From an uncultured Ruminococcus sp. (GTDB taxonomy: Bacteria; Bacillota; Clostridia; Lachnospirales; Lachnospiraceae), in the NCBI GenBank assembly GCA_900066355.1, contig FMEL01000016.1, positions 22,498-86,497 on the forward strand: a stretch of DNA of 64,000 bases, given 5' to 3'. The position numbers and the translations under genes are program-made. The notes beneath the pieces were generated by a model. It saw nothing but the letters and a program-made list of their open reading frames with translations. It was not told the DNA's origin and did no database searches. The stretch's first letter is position 1. Each line of letters begins with the position of its first letter. This document shows positions 59,083 to 64,000 of the stretch, one piece after another.

Positions 59083-61581
59083 ATGCAGGACAGATTTACC
59101 AGACAGGCGTTGCAGGCATTGAAACTGGCAAAAGCCACCGCACAGTCATGGAAACATTCATATATAGGCACAGAACATATACTTGCCGGATTACTGAAGG
59201 AGAAAGAAGGCACTGCCGGAAGGATTCTGGAAGAATTTGGTGTTGAAGAAGAGGCGCTTGAGCAGCTGATCAATAAGCTGATCGCTCCATCATCGGAAAT
59301 ATTGGTGGCAGAGCGGACACCGGTATACAGTCCGCGGGCACGTAAGCTGGTTGAACTTGCAGTTCATGAAGCAGAAAATCAGCAGGAAAATGAAGCAGGT
59401 ACAGAGCATCTTTTACTTGCAATGCTGAAAGAAACCGATTGCGTAGCGACCAGACTTTTATATACGATGGGTGTCAATATCCAGAAATTATATACGGCAC
59501 TTTTAAATGCAATGGGAATCGAGAATCCGGCGCTGGCAGAAGAACTTCAAAATACAAAAGCGAAGGGGCAGAAGGGATCGGCAACACCGACACTGGACCA
59601 GTACAGCCGTGATCTGACTGTGATGGCATCAGAGGGAAGACTGGATCCGGTGGTCGGCCGCGATAAAGAAATCATAAGACTTATCCAGATACTCAGTCGC
59701 AGAAGTAAGAACAATCCGTGTCTGGTTGGAGAACCGGGAGTAGGTAAGACTGCAATCGTAGAAGGTCTTGCGCAGAAAATCGTGAACGGAATGGTTCCGG
59801 ATTCTGTAAAAGACAAGCGTGTAGTCGTGCTTGATATGTCCGGTATGGTGGCAGGAAGCAAGTACCGTGGCGAATTTGAAGAACGAATCCGTAATGTGAT
59901 TGATGAAGTACGTGCAAATAAGGGTATTCTTTTATTTATCGATGAACTTCATACGATCATCGGAGCCGGTGGTGCGGAGGGAGCACTGGACGCATCCAAT
60001 ATTTTGAAACCATCTCTGTCCAGAGGAGAAATCCAGCTTATCGGAGCAACGACGCAGGAAGAATATCGCAGGTATATTGAAAAGGATGCTGCGCTGGAAC
60101 GGCGTTTTCAGCCGGTTACGGTGGAGGAACCGACGGAGCAGGAGACGCTGGAGATTCTGAAAGGGCTTCGCCCATATTATGAAAAACATCATGGTGTGAC
60201 GATTGAGGATGAAGCGTTGGAAGCAGCGGTAAAAATGTCTGTCCGTTATATCAACGATCGTTTTTTGCCGGATAAAGCAATTGACATAATTGATGAAGCA
60301 GCGTCCAAAGTTCAGCTTGGCGGCTATCGTTCCGTGCCGGAAATCGATCAGTTTGAGGCTGAAATACGAGAAATTTTGCAGCAGAAAGAACTGGCGATCA
60401 AAAAAGCAGATCTTTCCATGGCGAAAGAGCTTCAGCAGCGTCAGAATGAAATAGAAGAACAGATTCAGTCCTGTAAAGCTAAAGAAGAACGTAGAAATAA
60501 GCGCAAACATCTGACAGTGACCGAAAATTCTGTGGCAGATATTGTTTCAGACTGGACAAAGATTCCGGTTAAGAAACTGACCGATGGGGAGACAAAACGC
60601 CTTGCTGCACTTGAAAAAGAACTTCACAAACGTGTGATCGGTCAGGATGAGGCAGTGAAAGCTGTTGCGCAGGCAGTTAAGCGAGGAAGAGTAGGTCTGA
60701 AAGATCCACACCGTCCGATTGGTTCATTTCTGTTCCTCGGACCAACGGGTGTCGGTAAGACAGAACTTTCCAAAGCACTGGCAGAAGCGGTGTTTGGCAG
60801 TGACCAGGCAATGATCCGTGTGGATATGTCGGAATATATGGAGAAACACAGTGTGTCCAAACTGATCGGATCTCCTCCGGGATATGTTGGTTATGACGAA
60901 GGCGGACAGCTCAGTGAAAAGGTGCGCAGAAATCCATACAGTGTTCTCCTTTTTGATGAGATTGAGAAAGCGCACCCGGATGTATTTAACATTCTGCTTC
61001 AGGTACTCGATGACGGACATATTACCGATGCGCATGGACGAAAAGTTGATTTTAAACAGACAATCATCATCATGACGTCAAATGTGGGCGCACAGGCAAT
61101 CATTGAGCCGAAAAAACTCGGATTTATGTCAGAAAAAGATGACAGGCAGGATTATGAGCGAATGAAATCCGGAGTCATGGAAGAAGTAAGGCGTCTTTTT
61201 AAACCGGAATTTCTGAACCGAATTGATGAGATAATGGTTTTCCATCCGCTGAAGAAGCCGGAAATCAAAAAGATTGTGAATATTCTTCTTAAGAACCTCG
61301 AGAAACGTTGTGAGGAACAACTTGGAATTGAGCTTAAGATTTCAGAATCCGTCAAAGACTATCTTACAGAATCAGGATTTGACAGTAAATACGGTGCACG
61401 TCCGCTTAGAAGAGCAATACAGAACAGGCTGGAAGATCCGATGGCAAATAAGATCCTGGATGGCGGGATAAAGACAGGAGATACTGTAAAGATTCAGCTC
61501 CTGAAAAAAGAAATTCATTTTGTCCCGGTCAGAGAAGAAAAAGAGACAAAAGCCAAATCTAAAAAAGATGTTAAATCTTGA
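59083..61581 (+). CDS. clpC: ClpC, ATP-dependent Clp protease ATPase subunit
   Basis: An 832-residue Hsp100. The N-terminal double Clp repeat (ALKLAKATAQSWKHSYIGTEH) is followed by the first AAA+ module with GEPGVGKT, a middle UVR-like coiled-coil region (QQKELAIKKADLSMAKELQQ), and the second module with GPTGVGKTELSKALAE. The ClpP-docking loop appears as KKLGF near residue 670. It unfolds proteins and feeds ClpP. ctsR, mcsA and mcsB, which often precede clpC in Bacilli, are absent; a GntR gene takes that place. A GAGGAAC-type ribosome binding site precedes ATG. Confidence 0.95.
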   Translation: MQDRFTRQALQALKLAKATAQSWKHSYIGTEHILAGLLKEKEGTAGRILEEFGVEEEALEQLINKLIAPSSEILVAERTPVYSPRARKLVELAVHEAENQQENEAGTEHLLLAMLKETDCVATRLLYTMGVNIQKLYTALLNAMGIENPALAEELQNTKAKGQKGSATPTLDQYSRDLTVMASEGRLDPVVGRDKEIIRLIQILSRRSKNNPCLVGEPGVGKTAIVEGLAQKIVNGMVPDSVKDKRVVVLDMSGMVAGSKYRGEFEERIRNVIDEVRANKGILLFIDELHTIIGAGGAEGALDASNILKPSLSRGEIQLIGATTQEEYRRYIEKDAALERRFQPVTVEEPTEQETLEILKGLRPYYEKHHGVTIEDEALEAAVKMSVRYINDRFLPDKAIDIIDEAASKVQLGGYRSVPEIDQFEAEIREILQQKELAIKKADLSMAKELQQRQNEIEEQIQSCKAKEERRNKRKHLTVTENSVADIVSDWTKIPVKKLTDGETKRLAALEKELHKRVIGQDEAVKAVAQAVKRGRVGLKDPHRPIGSFLFLGPTGVGKTELSKALAEAVFGSDQAMIRVDMSEYMEKHSVSKLIGSPPGYVGYDEGGQLSEKVRRNPYSVLLFDEIEKAHPDVFNILLQVLDDGHITDAHGRKVDFKQTIIIMTSNVGAQAIIEPKKLGFMSEKDDRQDYERMKSGVMEEVRRLFKPEFLNRIDEIMVFHPLKKPEIKKIVNILLKNLEKRCEEQLGIELKISESVKDYLTESGFDSKYGARPLRRAIQNRLEDPMANKILDGGIKTGDTVKIQLLKKEIHFVPVREEKETKAKSKKDVKS

Positions 61582-61590
61582 CCGTAATAC

Positions 61591-61619
61591 TGGTCAAAAA
61601 AAGTGCGAAATGTTATAAT
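61591..61619 (+). promoter_or_regulatory. Possible promoter of the small protein/radA unit
   Basis: TGGTCA (61591-61596), 17 bp, TATAAT (61614-61619). Confidence 0.5.
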
Positions 61620-61631
61620 AACATAACCGAA

Positions 61632-61675
61632 ATATCTGTGACAGTTGGAACATTGTCACAACGAAATACAGATAT
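61632..61675. promoter_or_regulatory. Leader inverted repeats before the small protein/radA unit
   Basis: ATATCTGT (61632-61639) pairs with ACAGATAT (61668-61675), and GACA with TGTC inside; TGTGACA (61637-61643) is also palindromic with TGTCACA (61654-61660). This could be an RNA hairpin or a protein operator directly after the -10. Confidence 0.45.
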
Positions 61676-61721
61676 CTAAGGACTAAAACACAACAGAAAG
61701 TCTTAGGGAGGACATAAGATC

Positions 61722-62135
61722 ATGGCAGTAGTAAAAGAACTGATCCGTACAGAAGAAAATGGAGGAATCAGCTTTGGCAATTATGAGTTGCCGGCAAAAT
61801 CAAAAGTATCTGATTTTCCATATCAGGGAGATGTTTATAAAGTTAAGACATTTAAAGAGATCACCAAACTGGAACGTAATGGAATGTTTGTATATGAGTC
61901 CGTACCGGGAACAGCCGTATTTTCTTTGAAACAGGATGGTTCCAGCATGGAATTTGAAGTAGAAGGTGCTGAGGATGCACAGATCACTGTTGAAATGGAA
62001 GCAGATACAGAGTACAGCGTTTCCATCAACGGAGAAGATGCCGGAAAGATGCAGACAAATCTTGGCGGCAAGCTTTCTTTCAGCGTAGAGCTGGGCGGAG
62101 ATGCAGCGGTAGCAGTTAAGGTTGAAAAATGCTAA
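61722..62135 (+). CDS. Conserved hypothetical protein
   Basis: A 137-residue protein of all-beta appearance. The N-terminus (VKELIRTEENGGISFGNYEL) and DVYKVKTFKEITKLERNGMFVYES (in part) are short alternating strands, and the end is GKLSFSVELGGDAAVAVKVEKC. Similar short proteins of Lachnospiraceae have been labelled endosialidase, but no active-site residues support that name. It overlaps radA by 7 bases, so the two are coupled. A AGGGAGGAC ribosome binding site precedes the ATG. Confidence 0.65.
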   Translation: MAVVKELIRTEENGGISFGNYELPAKSKVSDFPYQGDVYKVKTFKEITKLERNGMFVYESVPGTAVFSLKQDGSSMEFEVEGAEDAQITVEMEADTEYSVSINGEDAGKMQTNLGGKLSFSVELGGDAAVAVKVEKC

Positions 62136-63511
62136 AAAATAAAAAGATCGTTTATTTTTGTCAGGAATGTGGATATGAATCGTCCAAATGGATGGGACAG
62201 TGTCCGGGCTGCCGGGCATGGAACACATTTGTAGAGGAAACAGTTTCCACAAAGAAGACTTCTTCTGTGGGCGGAGGTCTGCAGAGTGGTTCAAGAAGAG
62301 CCGAGCCGGTGGTACTGAAAGATATTCGTCTTTCAGAAGATGAACGGCGGCTGACAAAGATAGGAGAGCTTGACAGAGTGCTCGGGGGCGGTATCGTTCC
62401 CGGCTCTCTTGTATTAGTGGGTGGAGATCCGGGAATTGGGAAATCCACCCTTCTTTTACAGGTGTGCAGAAATCTTGCATTGTCAGGCAATTCTGTTTTA
62501 TATATTTCCGGTGAGGAATCACTGCGTCAGATCAAGCTGCGTGCGGAAAGAATCGGAGAGTTTAATGAAAACCTTCAATTACTGTGTGAGACAAATCTGG
62601 AAACCATAAGAGAAGTCATTGAGCGTAAGAAACCGGATATGGTTGTGATCGATTCTATTCAGACAATGTTTCATGAGGATATCAGCTCTGCACCGGGCAG
62701 TGTTTCACAGGTAAGAGAATCTACCAATGTTCTGATGCAGATTGCAAAGGGACAGGGCGTATCTATTTTTATTGTCGGACATGTGACAAAAGAGGGAAAT
62801 GTGGCTGGCCCAAGAGTATTGGAGCATATGGTGGATACAGTGCTCTATTTTGAAGGAGATCGTCATGCGTCGTATCGTATTTTGCGTGCAGTAAAGAATC
62901 GTTTTGGATCAACGAATGAGATTGGTGTTTTTGAAATGCGTAATACAGGACTGGAAGAAGTCATAAATCCATCAGAGTTTATGTTGAATGGAAAACCAAA
63001 CGGGACATCCGGTTCAATCGTGGCATGTTCTATGGAGGGAACGCGGCCGATTCTTGTTGAGATTCAGGCTCTGGTGTGTCAGAGTAATTTCGGGATACCA
63101 AGAAGAACTGCGGTAGGTACGGACTTTAACCGTGTGAATCTTCTGATGGCAGTGCTCGAGAAAAAAGTCGGAATCCATCTTGCTTCGTGTGATGCTTATG
63201 TAAATATTGCCGGTGGTATGAAGATGACAGAACCTGCGATTGACCTGGGAATTTCTCTTGCAGTCGTATCAAGCTGTAAAGATATCATCATTCCGGACTC
63301 TGTGATTGCGTTTGGAGAAGTCGGACTCAGCGGCGAGGTGCGTGCTGTCAGTATGGCAGGGCAGCGTGTTGCAGAAGCGAAAAAACTGGGCTTTGATACC
63401 GTAATCTTGCCGGAAGTCTGCAAATCATCCGTGGGAAAGGCAGCAGGTGTGAATCTGATCTACGTATCCTGGATTCAGGATGCAATTCGATTCATTATGA
63501 AGAACAATTAA
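62129..63511 (+). CDS. radA: DNA repair protein RadA (Sms)
   Basis: A 460-residue protein. The N-terminal zinc finger is CQECGYESSKWMGQCPGC; then the RecA-like Walker A GDPGIGKSTLLLQ, the KNRFGSTNEIGVFEM motif special to RadA, and a C-terminal Lon-type domain (AVGTDFNRVNLLMAVLEKKVG, in part). It processes recombination intermediates and helps branch migration. It starts inside the preceding small gene. After its stop lies the rRNA-type promoter cluster. Confidence 0.95.
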   Translation: MLKNKKIVYFCQECGYESSKWMGQCPGCRAWNTFVEETVSTKKTSSVGGGLQSGSRRAEPVVLKDIRLSEDERRLTKIGELDRVLGGGIVPGSLVLVGGDPGIGKSTLLLQVCRNLALSGNSVLYISGEESLRQIKLRAERIGEFNENLQLLCETNLETIREVIERKKPDMVVIDSIQTMFHEDISSAPGSVSQVRESTNVLMQIAKGQGVSIFIVGHVTKEGNVAGPRVLEHMVDTVLYFEGDRHASYRILRAVKNRFGSTNEIGVFEMRNTGLEEVINPSEFMLNGKPNGTSGSIVACSMEGTRPILVEIQALVCQSNFGIPRRTAVGTDFNRVNLLMAVLEKKVGIHLASCDAYVNIAGGMKMTEPAIDLGISLAVVSSCKDIIIPDSVIAFGEVGLSGEVRAVSMAGQRVAEAKKLGFDTVILPEVCKSSVGKAAGVNLIYVSWIQDAIRFIMKNN

Positions 63512-63548
63512 AAAATTGAAAAAAATTGTAAAAATATTCAAAAAGGTG

Positions 63549-63577
63549 TTGACAGCCCGGTTGGAAAGTGTTATTCT
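63549..63577 (+). promoter_or_regulatory. Tandem rRNA-type promoter P1
   Basis: TTGACA (63549-63554), 17 bp, TATTCT (63572-63577). Confidence 0.8.
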
Positions 63578-63651
63578 AACTGAGCTGTCACGAAGAATTG
63601 TTTCTTCTGAACAAACAATTTGAAAAGTTTTGAAAAAAGCGAAAAAAGTTG

Positions 63652-63680
63652 TTGACAAAGAAATGAAGATGTGATAGAGT
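63652..63680 (+). promoter_or_regulatory. Tandem rRNA-type promoter P2
   Basis: TTGACA (63652-63657), 17 bp, TAGAGT (63675-63680), preceded by an A/T-rich UP-like stretch and followed by GTCGCCTGAGAGCGAC, a short stem. Confidence 0.8.
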
Positions 63681-63744
63681 AAACAAGTCGCCTGAGAGCG
63701 ACGCACAGACATCAAAAAAGCTTCGAAAAAACTTAAAAAAGTGC

Positions 63745-63773
63745 TTGACAAGCTCAGATGAATGTGATAAAGT
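63745..63773 (+). promoter_or_regulatory. Tandem rRNA-type promoter P3
   Basis: TTGACA (63745-63750), 17 bp, TAAAGT (63768-63773). It is a diverged copy of P2, including the GTTGTCTGAGAGACGAC stem after it and the GATG..TGTGATA..AGTAAAC context. Confidence 0.8.
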
Positions 63774-64000
63774 AAACGAGTTGTCTGAGAGACGACAAGT
63801 TAAGAACCTTGATAACTAAACAGTGAAACACATACGATTCTCGAAAATTTACAATGAACACTTAACGAACACAAGTGAAAACGAAGTGTGAGTTTAGTGA
63901 GAATGCGGTTCGAAGGAACTTGATGAAAACGAGCGCAAGCGAAGTTTGAATCTAGTGAATCGAACTTCATTGTTTCTTTTTAAAGAACAAAACCTTAAAA
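63774..64000 (+). ncRNA. Leader of a probable rRNA operon (partial)
   Basis: The text after P3 contains GAACCTTGATAACTAAACAG, the sort of box found in many Firmicute rRNA leaders, and A/G-rich repeats (AACGAGCGCAAGCGAAGT and AAACGAAGTGTGAG-like units). The 16S gene itself would begin after base 64000. No coding frame of any length is present. Confidence 0.65.

Noticed and set aside
61578..61602. Short stem TTGACC...GGTCAA after clpC as a terminator
   Set aside because: It is followed by A residues on the + strand, not T, so it is not an intrinsic terminator in that direction.

Overview
The window is a chromosomal stretch from a low-GC, Gram-positive anaerobe of the class Clostridia, most likely family Lachnospiraceae. 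The case rests on a SigH-type sporulation sigma factor, a free-standing Spo0A effector domain, tandem glycine aptamers, a CIRCE element, the cysS-mrnC-rlmB-sigH gene order, class 1B dihydroorotate dehydrogenase (pyrK/pyrD), sodium-coupled amino-acid symporters, many secreted proteins with cell-wall-binding repeats, strong AGGAGG ribosome binding sites, and several small proteins of types I associate with Lachnospiraceae. I cannot fix the species. Most genes lie on the + strand.

Layout. 1-5.7 kb: a GNAT acetyltransferase, a MATE transporter, and two consecutive small+large subunit pairs of the isopropylmalate dehydratase (aconitase) superfamily. 5.7-7.6 kb: a tandem glycine riboswitch and the sodium:alanine/glycine symporter it should control. 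7.6-13.1 kb: an FAD-dependent dehydrogenase, a decayed DeoR-type regulator, a LacX-type epimerase, a secreted Ig-like protein and a divergent dicarboxylate/amino-acid symporter. 13.2-19.8 kb: a C39-like protein, larB and larC (nickel-pincer cofactor synthesis), a patatin lipase, a second symporter, trmO and a DUF2325 protein. 19.8-26.2 kb: aspartate kinase, an HPr-like protein lacking the phospho-histidine, a nuclease-helicase fusion, a secreted beta-lactamase-like protein and a truncated glycerol-1-phosphate dehydrogenase. 26.2-30.3 kb: the housekeeping run ispF-cysS-mrnC-rlmB-sigH. 30.4-35 kb: glnS, a tRNA-Thr, maf and two HAD phosphatases. 35-42.9 kb: a large surface protein, CIRCE-htpG, a Spo0A_C protein, a DegV protein and a cold-shock gene with a structured leader.

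42.9-50.3 kb is the pyrimidine region (pyrF-pyrK-pyrD ... pyrE). Between pyrD and pyrE lie two secreted transglutaminase-like proteins with wall-binding repeats, a second MATE transporter, and clear scars of a segmental duplication: a pyrD copy lacking 420 bp including the catalytic cysteine, and a second copy of the last 190 bp before pyrE. 50.3-54 kb carries small membrane proteins, an HD phosphohydrolase and an M29 aminopeptidase. 54-57.6 kb is a purine cluster (purE-purM-purN-purD). 57.7-63.5 kb has an SseB-like protein, a GntR-family regulator, clpC, a small conserved protein and radA. The last 490 bp hold three tandem promoters and a leader resembling that of an rRNA operon that would begin just beyond the window.

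The strongest leads are the duplication scar in the pyr locus, the paired dehydratases with unusual substrate-loop residues, the His-less HPr-like protein, the stand-alone Spo0A DNA-binding domain, and the hairpin-plus-T-run leader of the cold-shock gene. No CRISPR array, prophage or intact insertion sequence was seen.
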